In this document: piece after piece, positions 11,371 through 23,451 of the stretch | Layout: every line of letters begins with the position of its first letter | Numbering within the stretch: the stretch's first letter is position 1 | Assembly (NCBI GenBank): GCA_958298945.1 | Contig: OY282610.1 | Coordinates: forward strand, 47,499,667 to 47,563,666 | Direction of reading: 5' to 3' | Origin: Atherix ibis | Taxonomy: Eukaryota > Arthropoda > Insecta > Diptera > Athericidae | Length of the DNA stretch: 64,000 nucleotides | Translations under genes and position numbers: made by a program | The notes under the pieces: generated by a model | The model's database searches: none | Told to the model about the DNA's origin: nothing | Seen by the model: only the letters and a program-made list of their open reading frames with translations

Positions 11371-13089
11371 GCAAGGTCCAAGCAATAATATTGCCAATAT
11401 TTTTAAATTGATAGAAAAAAGTGTACTTATACCACTGTCAAAAAAAAACCGGCTCATTTCTAAAACAATTAAGTTACCTAAGAATCCTTTTAAAGCACAC
11501 CAATAAGATGATAAAGTTCTATACGTAAGAACTGCACATGTAAAATAGTATATTTTTTCCACTTTTACACATGCCCAATAACTTTTATTCCAAAAAGCAT
11601 TATTTATTCTCCTTTAAGACTTAAGTTTATAGCCAGCCTTATTTCGCAATGTTATTATTTGTCGCTTTTGGTTTTTTTTTTTAACATAAATTTCCAAAAT
11701 GATCAAAATCTTAATAATTATTTAAACCGAAAATTCCTATTTAATATTGTTTTTCTTTTTAAAGCCAATTAAAATAAATTAAATCATAAAAAGGACTATT
11801 TTTATGCGAAGTTTTTGTATTTTTATTTTTTAATTTTTAAATAGATTTAAGTAAGAATATTCTTTGGCTTATTATATGAGTACGAGGGATTGAGGAGAGA
11901 GTAATACTTGTTAGGATAATAGTAATAGAGGTGGTGATTATTTAAGGGTTAAAAGACATGCACAATACTTTTTTAAGTCACGAAACTTTTTACCTAAAAC
12001 CACAATCAAAAGGACACGTGTCTCACTATAACTCAGTATGAATATACGTGTACGTGTATATATGGTATATCAGAGCAGAGGGTGGTTATAGAATCGCGTA
12101 ATTGTGTGCATGTGTAAGTAGTCTGATAGCCATACATGTATGGTATATGGGCAGACTGGGCCATACAATATAATCCATACTGTACGATTAGTAGCGTCGA
12201 TGAGGTGGAATTTTCTGATTTGCGCGCAACCCCGAGTATGGAAATTACGAAATTTATTAAAAGTCATAAATAATCGCGGAATCGTATTACACAATTACAA
12301 AAAGCAGTCAGGATAAAGTATATAGTATTCGCGTTCTCTTTGCCAAAACATATAGTATCACATTTGGCAATCTTTTTCGAAATCCCCAAAACGTTTAGTA
12401 TCTAATAGATACTTTTCTGTTATTTGCAATTTCTCTCCACTCTTTCATGTTATATTAATTTTTTTTTCACTTTGGACTTTTGACTTTCCCCCGCACACTT
12501 CATAAGCACCCCCATAAATATGCAGCAGGTAAATGACATGCTAAACGGCAAGGAGTTGACATTCATAGATGGCACTGCATGGCACCATTCGCATTCTTCA
12601 ACAATTCATATGTCCTTCTAGCTTTTTTCTACAATACTTCAGCGCTACATACTTGGTTTTATTCAAAGCTATTTTTTTTACAATATATTATTTATTTTCT
12701 TAGTTTCATGTTTTTTTTTGCAATTTCAAAGGAGTATATGCATTTATTATTTAGCATATAGTTTTTTGCCATTTTTTTTTAGTTGTCGACTTTGGTAAAT
12801 TTCAATAAAATTGTTGTGCGTACTTACAGTAGAATAGATTGGCTTGTATGTAAATAAATTTTAGTGGGATTTGTTATTTTATTTTCCATATAAGCAAATA
12901 GTTTAAATATATTTAATAAGAAAAGAAATTTCACTTAAATAGTTACTTCATAAAAAAAAAATATACATTTCAGCAATTCTTGGTAGTTAATATAGACGAT
13001 TATACAAATTAAATTTTTGCAAAGTAAAAAAAGATTTTTATACTTAATATAATTTTGCCATTTTATATATAATATGTTATATGTAATAT
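11371..13089. other. AT-rich sequence, nothing recognised
   Basis: Less AT-biased patches (about 11880-12300 and 12480-12600) lack coding or transposon signatures. Short frames here are not convincing. Confidence 0.45.
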
Positions 13090-13330
13090 TATTTGAAAAT
13101 AATAACGATAAAACTTCTTGGAGGACTCGATTCTTTTAAGGTAAAAATTTTCATGACTTTTTTGCATATTTCGGGCTGTAGCTTGGCCATTATCTCACGG
13201 GTTTTGATTTTTAAATGCTTTAAGATTCAAAAATCTTCTATAGAAATACACCCATACGTCGCTTTACGGCCTAGATACGTTCCACGAAACTTGGCCGCAA
13301 AGCGAAAAGCTGTATAAGGAATCAATTATT
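13090..13330 (-). pseudogene. DD41D transposase C-terminal relic
   Basis: Minus-strand reading gives ISIEDFESLKHLKIKTREI, MAKLQPEICKKVMKIF, TLKESSPPRSFI. This aligns with the final helix region of the DD41D copies (compare ENVLKNWVERMGYCNASRGS at 51776-51835). No catalytic residues are left. A mariner element lies 155 bp to its right. Confidence 0.65.
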
Positions 13331-13548
13331 CTAATAAAAATTCATACAAATCGAATGGGATCGGTTCCAAATTTGTTAAATATGTTATGTAACATGGTCT
13401 ATCATTCAAAATGCATTTTATCTTTTTATTTTATTTAAATCAAAAATACATACATATCAAGTACATACATTTGTACATAAAATACGAGAGTCGTTCAATA
13501 AGTCCTTCGAAAAAAATGGAAAAAAACTGTTTTTAAAAAAAAAAAATT

Positions 13549-14751
13549 TTATTTTTCAACATAATCTCCTTTTAGCTCTATACACTTTTCCAACCGTTTT
13601 TCCAAAATTTTTATCCCGTCCAAAAAATAGGATTTCGGAAGTTCTGCAAAATACTCACCCGTTTGAGCAATGACGCCCTCGTTGGAAGTGAACCGTCGTC
13701 CGCCAAGCCATTTCTTCAGATGGGGGAAAAGAAAATAGTCACTCGGGGCCAAATCTGGTGAATAAGCGGGACGCTGCAACAATTCCATTCTCAATTCCAC
13801 AATTTTGGCCATGGAAACAGCGCAGGTGTGCACACGCTCATTGTCCTGATGCAAGAGGATTTTTTTCTTCTTCAGATGGGGGTGTTTCTCTTTGATTTCC
13901 TCGCTCAACCGTTGCAATAACGGGGGATACAACAATTCCATTCTCAATTCCATAATTTTGGCCATGGAAATAGCGCAGGTGTGCACTCGCGCATTGTCCT
14001 GATGCAAGAGAATTTTTTTCTTCTTCAGATGGGGGCGTTTCTCTTTGATTTCCTCGCTCAGCCGTTGCAATAACGATGCGTAATACGCTCCTGTTATTGT
14101 TTTTCCTTTTTCCAAGTAGTCGATAAAAATGATGCCCTGCGAATCCCAAAAGACCGTGGCCATCACCTTGCCGGCCGATGGCACAGTTTTTGCCTTCTTC
14201 GGAGCCCGTTCACCCTTGAAAATCCACTGTGATGACTGTCTCTTCGTTTCTGGAGTGTAGTAGTGTATCCAGGTTTCGTCCACAGTGACATATCGACGAA
14301 GGAATTCGGCAGGATTGCGATGAAAGAGTGCCAACATAGCCTCAGAGTCCACTACACGATTGCGCTTATTCTCCTCTGAGAGCAAACGCGGCACCCATCT
14401 TGCCGAAATTTTTTTCACAGACAATTTTTCATGCAAAATTGAAGCGACTGTACCTTGTGATATGCCCGTGGCCTCAACTAATTCGCGCCCTTTAATTCGC
14501 CGATCGTTCAAAGTCAGATCGTGGATTTTGTCGATGATTTCAGGAGTAGACACCTCAACTGGGCGTCCTGAACGATGTTCATCTTTTGTGGATGAACGGC
14601 CACGTTTAAATTCATTCACCCAATTGTAAACCGTCGCAAACACAGGTGCAGATGTGCCATGAACTGCATCCAACTCGGCTTTGGTTTCTTACGGGCTTAA
14701 GCCTTTCAAATGGAGATGTTTGATGACAGCCCTAAACTCGCTTTTTTCCAT
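13549..14751 (-). pseudogene. Mariner transposase, one nonsense codon and duplicated D2 segment
   Basis: Cut-and-paste DDD transposase. The start is the ATG at 14751 (MEKSEFRAVIKHLHLKG), supported by the same start in copy 2. Codon 21 is TAA (14691-14689), where copy 2 has lysine. Beyond it the frame stays open to 13549. The N-terminal helix-turn-helix region contains VYNWVNEFKRGRSS and GRPVEVSTPEI, followed by the linker WVPRLL, D1 in VDETW, D2 in LLHQDNARVH and D3 in DLAPSDYFLF. The normal D2-D3 gap is 34 residues (measured in copy 2). Here a 51-residue block from LLQRLSEEI to ELL is present twice in frame, giving two D2 motifs. The enzyme is almost certainly inactive, although its reading frame is remarkably well kept. 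Confidence 0.93.
13777..14082 (-). repeat. 153-bp in-frame tandem duplication inside mariner copy 1
   Basis: CAACAATTCCATTCTCAATT starts at 13777 and again at 13930, exactly 153 bases apart. The units differ at a few positions, so the duplication is not an immediate artefact of assembly. Each unit encodes the D2 motif. Confidence 0.92.
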
Positions 14752-14910
14752 TGTTATGCACAAATAAATGTTGTTAACTTTAATCGACGATAAAAAATTG
14801 ACCTACGCTTTGGATCGAGCTAAAATTTTGAGAGCTTTCCTGTTGATAATGCTACCGACATTACGAGCGCAATTTCTTGGATTTTCTAAGGACTTATTGA
14901 ACGACCCTCG

Positions 14911-15059
14911 TAATAGCAGACTCCAAAAACCAGCAATAATCTATAAACAAAAATGAAACAACTTCATGTTACATAAAATATGTGTATGTATGTGTATGCA
15001 TACATCATTTTTTTTAAAATGGCTTTAATCTGAACACGATGAAGAAATGGTAACCACCA
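14911..15059. other. Short spacer between mariner and Tigger relics
   Basis: Contains a small GTATGTGT-type repeat near 14980-15003. No gene. Confidence 0.5.
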
Positions 15060-16095
15060 GATCACTGTCGTCTTAATTTTTCGCTGGTAAGGGTGGGCCT
15101 GGCTTAAAAAAATTGTCCAACGTTATTTGTCTTGCCTTCTTGTCTATTTCGTTCTTTAGTGATGGCTGAGTTAATTCCTCGAGAAACTCTAGCGCTACGT
15201 TCGACGTCCGGATCGTTTTCAAGGAGGATGTTTATTCCTTGTTCGAAATAGGAAAAAGCTTTCGACAAATTTTTTGATGTTAGCTGTTTGGATACAACAG
15301 GCTTTGTCTCTTCATCAAATGCCGGTTGTGCTTGCAACTGAATGAGTTCCTCATATGAAAGGGGTTCCCTATCAGCTTCAAGTAGATTGAACACATCACG
15401 TTCGTTCAAACCTTCAAAGCCGAGATCATGTGCTAGATCCAAAATGTTTTGCCTAATTTACACATGCTGGCCATATTTTTTTCCAAACATGGTTCATTGT
15501 TGTTAATTTTAATTCCTTCCATGATTCACTGATGATGTCAACAGCATCCTTGATGTTATAGTTTTTCCAAAATGTTTTAATTGAAGATTTACCATCGGTT
15601 TCCCTTATAAGTTGTGGGCGTAGGTAATATGCCTTAAAAGTGGATATTGCACCCTGATCCATTGGTTGGAAGGTACTCAATCATGAAATCTTCAGATTGT
15701 AGTTCGGATAAATTAGTATGATGCCCTGGTGCATTATCCAAAATTAGCAAAGCCTTGTTGCTTAAGTTATTGTCTCGCAAATATTTTTTCACTTCTGTAC
15801 AAAAGTGATTTTTGAACCAATCCTCAAAAGTAGCTTTAGTCATCCAAGCTTTCTTGTTGGATCTCCATATGACGAATAATTGATTTTTATTTAGTTCTTT
15901 AAGAGGCCTTGAATTTTCGGACAAATATATTAAAAGTGGTTTTAGCTTAAAATCACCCGCGGCATTTGCACCAAATAGCAAAGTTAATCGTTCTTTCGAC
16001 ACCTTATAACCAGGCGCAGAGTTTTCGGTTTTTGAAATGTACGTGCGATCAGGCATTCGCTTCCAATAAAGTCCTGTTTCGTCCACGTTAAACAC
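15060..16095 (-). pseudogene. Tigger/pogo-type (DDE_1) transposase, 5'-truncated
   Basis: The catalytic and C-terminal parts of a pogo-superfamily transposase related to Tigger and jerky-like genes. Minus strand, from 16095: NVDETGLYWKRMPDRTY (D1), ERLTLLFGANAAGDFKLKPL, LLILDNAPGHH (D2, about 15748-15716), then after a small frame-disrupting deletion FQPMDQGAISTFKAYYLRPQ (D3, about 15674-15615), WKNYNIKDAVDIISESW, and a C-terminal tail with SKAFSYFEQGINILLENDPD and VGQFF, after which a one-base shift restores KPGPPLPAKN and a stop. The CENP-B-like DNA-binding N-terminus is absent: similarity stops at 16095 and DD41D sequence starts at once. There are three frame breaks at least. It is single-copy in this window. 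Confidence 0.88.
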
Positions 16096-16098
16096 TTA

Positions 16099-16560
16099 AT
16101 ACCATATAGCGAGGTATGGGTGTATTAGTTTTTACAAAGTTTTATAAAAGAAAAATCCAACGAAGGTTACCATATTTTGAAATTGCATGTCGTAAGAACT
16201 TTTTGTACAACAAAGCTAAAATTAGTCATGTTTTGTGGCTTTTTGTTAACCATTTTGTTAAAATCCTGTATGGTTTAGATCAAAATATTTAATTTTATAT
16301 TAAACCAAATCAGTTATCCTATAATCATAGCACTCAGAATTGACAATTAGTCGTGTAAGACCAGAATGTAAATCAGACAGTCAGTTTTCACATATATAAA
16401 AAATAATATATAATAGTATAGGCATAGTTATTTGTGGGTTTTTAGAGCCTTATATATGGCAATTTTGTTTATTAACGTATCCACCGAATGAATAGTGAGC
16501 TTTCTCGCTGAAGAAAACGTGCTTACGGTAGAATCACCAATTTTGCAAAAAGTTTTTATA
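16099..16560 (-). pseudogene. DD41D transposase relic, central part
   Basis: Minus strand: HVFFSEKAHYSFGGYVNKQN then a stop within CRIW, GSKNPQITM, LIVNSECYDYRITD. These match FIFSDEAHFHLGGYVNKQN and GSENPYVTMEK in the copy at 50571-51931. The relic has many stops and its C-terminus is cut at the Tigger junction near 16097. Confidence 0.7.
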
Positions 16561-18349
16561 TTTTTAACAAATTGTTTGATATATAATAAAAATAATCTAT
16601 AATATAAAATGCCAAACTATAACCTAAATTGATTGTATCTAAATTGACTGAGTAATGCTTTCCGAACCTGTTAGTATAATAATGGGAATTACTCGAGGAA
16701 AAATTGCTGTACAAGATTTCTGATCTTCTAACAACTTTTAACAATTTTCCTACTAAATTTTTGGTTGATTTTTTTAGTATAAGATTTTCTGCAGAGTAAC
16801 TTTTTGATTGAAAAAATATTTTTGAACAATTTAAATTATATAAAAAATATGTTTAATCTTATCAGAGATTAGATACTATTTTATATCCTTTTGTATATAG
16901 TACGATAGGTGTACAAGTATTAGTTTTAAAAAAAATATTCGGAAAGTAATTATAATTGTTCGATGAAAAATATAATTGTGCTTTTAGTTGAAATTTCAAT
17001 TTCAAAAAAAAAAAATTTTAAAATAAAAACAAATTCTTCTTTTTAATACCGAGCTTCTATTTAATATACGTACGCCTAGAGAATGATAGTTAAAACTTTC
17101 TCTTCTTCTACCCCGTGTGCATATACACGTATGAACACACAAAAAAAAAAATATACGATAACATTTCAAGGGATGAAATTTATACAAAAGTTTATACAGT
17201 ATTTAATATTTATTTTGTTACAGTATTTCGAAAAGACCTATTTACGAGTTCACTGGCTGCTCTATTGAGTATTAGTGGAAGAGCACGGATTTATTAATGC
17301 TGTGCGAATCCATTGTTTATTCAGAAAATCGAGGAAGCTTCTTGAAAATAGATTTAAAATAATTTCACCACACATAGAGGCAGAGTACAAATGCATACAT
17401 ACTTTAGAACAGACTGATTTTCATTTTCTGGAAGACTTTCAAAGTATTTCAGCACCCGAACATTAGCTATTCACTCGATATTTAACATAAAACTCCGAAT
17501 CCTGTTGCTTGTTTATGCTATGTTATTTTTGTGTGTGGCATCATTATTGCAAATGCAATACAAGTTATAACTTCACTAAACTCCTCGTCATAGTGAGCAT
17601 AAGGAAGAAGCACTAAACTTTCGACACATATGATTATGCCAATTTATGCTTTTAGATTATTATGAAATTACATCCGCAATCACTTCTTACTATTGTGGAG
17701 AGATAGGGAGGCGGTAATATGCATAATTCAGTGTGCATTGGCAGGCCGAATAAACAATTATACAAAATAAACTTGCGATAGAAAATTTTTAGTCAGCCAA
17801 TTAGTTCATTAGAGTTGATTTGTTTTCAAAAATATACAAACTATATATTTGGTACAGAGAAGTTTCATGAAAAATACGAATAATCAGAAATTGTAAGGAT
17901 TTGCTAGTATTTTATTTAGAAGATAATTTTACCGAAATGATAAAATTTAAACTACTTTTTAAAAATAATCTCTCAGTTATTAGAGTAAATATTTATTTCG
18001 GATAAAAAGAAAATATTTGCATGCAACCTTAAAAATTGGCTAGTGGGAAGGAATATGGTTTAATCGATTTTCCACTCTGTTTCTTTACACTTACCTTCGT
18101 TCTAATCAGACATAATATTTCGAAAATATTTTAAATACGAAAATTAGAAGAGGACAGTGTCTTTTTTTATTTCTGCTAAGTGTTTTCGGAGAGGGTAATA
18201 GAAAAAAGTTCACTCACGAATAGATTATGATAATAAACATTTTCAGGAACAGGACACTTTAACGAATATAAAAAAGAAGAACAATTTTTCGGTGTATCTT
18301 GGATTGTAAAAACTGGAATTATAACGTTTAGTTGAGCCTCAAGATTTTA
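16561..18349. other. AT-rich sequence with one unexplained open frame
   Basis: Contains an open frame at 17275-17466 (+) reading MEEHGFINAVRIHCLFRKSR onward (63 codons), in slightly less AT-rich DNA. It has no recognised family and no supporting splice or promoter signal, so I do not call it a gene. The rest is plain AT-rich DNA. Confidence 0.4.
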
Positions 18350-18984
18350 CGAGGTAGTCTGATAATTCAGTGATAAATGGAATGAAAACTTCATTTAGAT
18401 TACTCCTAAATATGTCAAAATACGCCATTATAGTTGAATAGCTTTCTTGCCAATAGCTTTTTCATATCCAAAATTTCATGTAAGATATATCCTGCATGTT
18501 TTTTTTGACATATTTACTATATCAGCTATCTTATAAAATTTTGCTCGATGATCTTTTCAAATGCTGTCATCGATTTTATTAATTACTTCTTCGGTGATAA
18601 TCTCAATTGAACGTTCTGGTCGTTCAGGGTCATTTGTGCTCATACGACCACAACAAAATTCAGTAAACCACTTCTGAAGTATTATTGTACATACAATGGT
18701 GTTAGATCTCCACAATACCATACTTTTCAAGCTTTGTTTATTGTCAGATATTGTTTTTTCTTCTCAAAAAAATAGTGTTTTATTAATGCACAAAATTCAC
18801 TAGTTTTCACAAAACGGAAATCTTGTCTACTTTCAATGGCTGTCAAAAAAAAAAAAACTAATTAATAGACATTTAAAAAACTATATTTGACGTATTTTTA
18901 AGAATTCTAAATGATAAAAAAAACTATTTTACTGATATCAGCTATATTTCTTGCATTTATCAACGACTTATCAGACTACCTTCG
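18350..18984 (-). mobile_element. Deletion derivative of a mariner-like element
   Basis: Inverted termini CGAGGTAGTCTGATAATTCA (left) and CGAAGGTAGTCTGATAAGTC (read inward from the right) define 635 bp. A clear TA flanks only the left end. Inside, the minus strand keeps mariner N-terminal scraps in different frames: LIKHYFFEKKK, VQKWFTEFCCGRMSTNDPER, then ILHEILDMKKLLARKL, matching the helix-turn-helix and pre-catalytic region. All catalytic aspartates are gone. Termini match those at 58758-59185 and the solo end near 23150-23257, so this is a small non-autonomous family. Confidence 0.8.
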
Positions 18985-19006
18985 CATAAATGGATTATTT
19001 ACAACT

Positions 19007-19082
19007 CTTACTATTGTATATTATTGTTAATATAAAATAATAACTTTATTATTTTATATTAACAATAATATACAATAGTAAG
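19007..19082. repeat. Perfect palindrome: 37-bp arms with 2-nt centre
   Basis: The left arm 19007-19043 (begins CTTACTATTGTATATTATTG) and right arm 19046-19082 are exact reverse complements; the centre is CT. There is no terminal-repeat or target-duplication pattern, so it is unlikely to be a MITE. It begins 22 bp beyond the end of the mariner derivative. Confidence 0.97.
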
Positions 19083-21203
19083 TATAGCTTTCTAGAAATA
19101 GTAAAGTAATGTGAGCCTCTTGTTGTTCATTTACTTTCACTCTTTATCCCATAAACCAGGTTTAGAGATTGTAGATATGTGATCGTAAGTTTTTACCATA
19201 ACCCTATTATCTGTATTAGTAGTAATGATAGTCTAAGCATCAGATGGAATATCTGGAAAAATCGACTATAATCCACATTTCACAGTTGGCACCGATAGAA
19301 GTTTATAATAAGATACTGAATAGGAGCAAGGAAGTTTCCTGAGTTTCTAAAAGAGTCTAGCAAGCCATACATAGTCAAAACCATTAGAAATATCTAAGAA
19401 TATTCTTGAGGTATATGCAAATATTTAAATATAAATAATTGAATTATAAACAATGAAATAGAAAAAAAATTCCAATTTGTATAAAAGAAATTAATAAATT
19501 GGAATATTTTCAATCGATTCAGTTACTAAGATTCTTATATAAAAAAAAATTAAAATGTGTGAAAGCAACTTCACTGCCATCTGTTAATTTAAACATAAAC
19601 TATTTATATAAAAAAAAGTATATTTTATAGTTTTCATATTTGTATTGTATAAAAGAAAATTAAAAAAAAAAAAAAAAACAAATAAGTTAACGTCATATTG
19701 ATAGACTAATTGTTTTAGTCAAGTGACATGAGTTGACATTATAGCTTTTTATTGAAAAGTTTATTAAATTCGATGTGATTCATTGGGGGGAAAAAATAAA
19801 ATATATAATACAGCAACAAACAAAATTCATAGTCGATTCGAATGTATTCGAAACCCGTAATATCGGTGCAAAAGTCATTCGATATTTGTTGAACATTATT
19901 TAATTTCTGAGTGATTCGACATTCATAATACGATATATTTTACTCATCTAAATACGATTAGATTCTTGGATATTTATTCCAGAGGCATGAATTATTATCC
20001 AGAGAGGCAAAATGATAAAAGTAATCTCGAAATAAATGTCTTTTGATTCTTATTAAGTAGAATAATATGTAGAACAAAATGGAAAATATTCATAAAATTA
20101 TATCTTGTAGCATAGCGATTAATTAAAGAAGATTACGTATTCGTTTAAATATTTTCACGGTATTCTGATTACAGATACATTTAATGATCATATCATATTC
20201 ATAGTTAAAGTTGCAACTCTTTCCATACTATAAACATTATTATTTATGGTTTTAATTTCTACTTTTGTTTTTATTTATTTATATTTTATATATGGTATTT
20301 CTTTTAATATGCTTACACTATCGTAATCACATCATTTGAGATCCAATTGAACCGTAAATCTTCTGATCAGCACTGTTTATAGTGTATATGTGACTTGAAG
20401 ATTAACCAGTTTTAAGAATACGAGTGCTAGTATATGTGGTTACAACCATGATTATCAAACCAAAAAGCATAGGACATAGAATACCTAATTGCTAGATAGA
20501 AAAGTAACCATGTGCATACGTAATTATCTCATTATTCAATGCATGCAGCTTAAAGAAAGATTTCCAGGAAGGCCTGCTATGACTATTGAGATAACTCAAC
20601 TCAGTCCATGTTTCCATGCTGTTCAGTTACTGTATTTTATAAGAATTACCGCCTTCGCAATTTTTACAAAGAATGACGCCATTTCGACAATCTTAAGAAT
20701 AAATGTTACTGAAATAATCGCACTGTTTGAAGTTTATAATAAATGAAAGATATTTTTGCTGGACCAAGCAAACAATTAATGGACAAGGTTATCATCATCT
20801 TTACAAACTCCACCACTCACACATAATTTCGTTTTTGATCAAATATAGATTTTTCTAAAGTACTGTACAAAATATTTATAATAGGCAGTGTGGAAATATA
20901 ATAATATTTATTATGCAAATCCCTATTTCAGCATATTTATTTCATTGTTTCATTTAAAACACTAATAGTTTAGAGTGTAGCCTTCATTTTTTATTACAGA
21001 GGCACATATTGTAGGCACGAATGTAGTCAAATTGTCCACAAATGCTTCAGAAATACCATATTTGTCGACTGCATTTGTATTTCTACAAAAACATATCAAT
21101 TTTTCTTCTTAATATCTCGTACAAGTTCTCAATGGGATAAGTTCTTAATTTCAAAACGTTGATATTATACGCTCCAAGCCAAGTTCTTACCAACTTGTAG
21201 GTA
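19083..21203. other. AT-rich sequence, no gene supported
   Basis: A stretch at 20489-20746 is open for 85 codons (starts MLDRKVTMCIRNYLIIQCMQ) but resembles no family and lacks gene signals. A long A run is at 19661-19678. Confidence 0.45.
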
Positions 21204-22509
21204 CGAGGGTCGTTCAATAAGTCCGTAGAAAAAAATGAAAAAAAACTGTTTTATAAAAAAAAAAAATTTTATTTTTCAGCGGTTTTTTCAAAAAAAAACC
21301 TTTTAGCTTTATACACTTTCCCAACCGTTTTTTCAAAACTTTTATCCCGTCCAAAAAAATAGGATTTCGGAAGTTCTGCAAAATACTCATCCGTTTGAGC
21401 AATGACGTCCTCGTTGGAAGTGAACCGTCGTCCGCCAAGCCATTTCTTCAGATTGGGGAAAAGAAAATAGTCACTCGGGGCCAAATCTGGTAAATAAGCG
21501 GGATGCTGCAACAATTCCATTCTCAATTCCACAATTTTGGCCATGAAAACAGCGCAGGTGTGCACACGCGCATTGTCCTGATGCAAGAGGATTTTTTTCT
21601 TCTTCAGATGGGGGCGTTTCTCTTTGATTTCCTCGCTCAACCGTTGCAATAACGACGCGTAATACGCTCCTGTTAATGTTTTTCCTTTTTCCAAGTAGTC
21701 GATAAAAATGATGCCCTGCGAATCCCAAAAGACCGTGGCCATCACCTTCCCGGCCGATGGCACACTTTTTGCCTTCTTCGGAGCCCGTTCACCCCTTGAA
21801 AATCCACTGTGATGACTGTCTCTTTGTTTCTGGAGTATAGTATTGTATCCAGGTTTCGTCCACAGTGATATATCGACGAAGGAATTCGGCAGGATTGCGA
21901 TGAAAGAGTGCCAACATAGCCTCAGAGTCCACTACACGATTGCGCTTATTCTCCTCTGAGAGCAAACGCGGCACCCATCTTGCCGAAATTTTTTTCACAA
22001 ACAATTTTTCATGCAAAATTGAAGCGACTGTACCTTGTGATATGCCCGTGGCCTCAACTAATTTGCGCACTTTAATTCGCCGATCGTTCAAAATCAGATC
22101 GTGGATTTTGTCGATGATTTCAGGAGTAGACACCTCAACTGGGCGTCCTGAACGATGTTCATCTTTTGTGGATGAACGGCCACGTTTAAATTCATTCACC
22201 CAATTGTAAACCATCGCAAACACAGGTGCAGATGTGCCATATACTGCATCCAACTCGGCTTTGATTTCTTTCGGGCTTAAGCCTTTCAAATGGAGATGTT
22301 TAATGACAGCCCTAAACTCGATTTTTTCCATTGTTATGCACAAATAAATGTCGTTAACTTTAAGCGACGATAGAAATTGACCTACGCTATGGATCGAGCT
22401 GAAATTTTGACAGCTTTCCTGTCGATAATGTTACTTACAAAAAAAAATCTTTACCGACACTACGAGCGCAATTTCTTGGATTTTCTAAGGACTTATTGAA
22501 CGACCCTCG
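21204..22509 (-). mobile_element. Mariner (DD34D) element, copy 2, complete termini
   Basis: Termini CGAGGGTCGTTCAATAAGTC at both ends, with the TA duplication at 21202-21203 and 22510-22511. Its 1306 bp is close to the standard mariner length. It is nearly identical to copy 1 over most of its length, without the internal duplication. Confidence 0.95.
21214..22331 (-). pseudogene. Mariner transposase, frameshifted
   Basis: Start at 22331 (MEKIEFRAVIKHLHLKG). The N-terminal half is intact: YNWVNEFKRGRSS, SILHEKL, WVPRLL, D1 in VDETWIQYY. One extra C in the run at about 21793-21796 shifts the frame after QWIFKG; copy 1 lacks that base. The second half then reads VMATVFWDSQGIIFIDYLEK, D2 in LLHQDNARVH and D3 in DLAPSDYFLF, with 34 residues between D2 and D3 (DD34D). 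A second shift near 21350 changes the C-terminus from the ILEKRLEKCIELKG of copy 1. With only two indels it is among the least damaged transposases here. Confidence 0.93.
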
Positions 22510-23149
22510 TATGTTTGAAGTCATTTTCATTAAGTTGAAACCTCCATATTAGCGCTATTTCACAAGCCTTATTATGCCTTATTTATGATAATATCTTGTC
22601 CAGAGAAGCCACCCAAAACTATAAAGTTACTACTACCTTACTTTACTGATCCCTAGGTAAATCTCAGATTAAGCCTCCTGACCACCTAATATGTTTCCTT
22701 CTATCCGATCCGCACAAATTTAATTTAGACCCATCAGAAAAATGAACAGATTGAAGATGAGTTCATATATAGTTAAAGAACAACCCTGAAGACTGCCTCC
22801 TTAATGAAGTGATACTACATATTAGATCCTATAAAATGAATTTTAGGATCGAATACTTCTTGTTGAGTCAACCCAGTAATATAATCAAATCGAATTCTTC
22901 ACCTAATATTATATAATTAATTTTGCTATTTCCGTAAATGTTTTGCAAATATTTCTAATAAACAACACTTGAAACAATGATCACAAAGATTAGGAATAAA
23001 GAAATTCAAGTGCAGTATGATAAATCAGTGATATTTCAACAGAAATTGATTTATTTTTCAAAATAATCTCATTTTACCTCTTTAAACTTATGAATCGATA
23101 TAAAAATATATTTGGTTTACGGTTGAAAAAACTCTAAACACTCTATTGA
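22510..23149. other. Intervening sequence, nothing recognised
   Basis: Somewhat less AT-rich at 22590-22760 but without coding or transposon motifs. Confidence 0.45.
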
Positions 23150-23257
23150 ATTTGTTTTTTTTTTGCCTTTTTAATAATGCCATAAGTTAAAAGGAAGATC
23201 GTTAGTCTGATATCAGGTACATCTCTTGCATTTATCACTGACTTATCATATTGAACC
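23150..23257 (-). mobile_element. Solo right end of the small mariner-derived family
   Basis: GATATCAGGTACATCTCTTG followed by CATTTATCACTGACTTATCA matches the right ends at 18930-18984 and 59140-59185. No partner left end is visible nearby. Confidence 0.6.
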
Positions 23258-23451
23258 TTAAAAAAATGACTTATAGTAACGATGGAAATTAGTACATTTC
23301 ATCATAAAGTGAAATTAGTCAGCAAAAATTGAAAGATCTCCAAAGAAACTAGATTAGTTTGCTGAAAACTGCACTATTTGGACAAATTTGGCTACAAAAT
23401 TTTTTGTATGAATTATTATTAATAAATGTGGTGGGAAAATTTGTACTTATA

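Larger units (their letters stand above)
13485..14910 (-). mobile_element. Mariner (DD34D) element, copy 1, complete termini
   Basis: About 27-bp inverted termini: CGAGAGTCGTTCAATAAGTC on the left and CGAGGGTCGTTCAATAAGTC read inward from the right. Both are flanked by the TA target duplication (13483-13484 and 14911-14912). The 1426-bp length exceeds copy 2 because of an internal 153-bp tandem duplication. Copies at 21204-22509 and 53264-54281 are close relatives. Confidence 0.95.

Noticed and set aside
14360..14629. 89-codon plus-strand frame also seen at 21940-22209 and 53797-54066
   Set aside because: Its recurrence is explained by the antisense of three mariner copies, not by a conserved small gene.
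18350..18984. Possible small RNA gene between inverted ends
   Set aside because: The ends and internal scraps identify it as a mariner deletion derivative.
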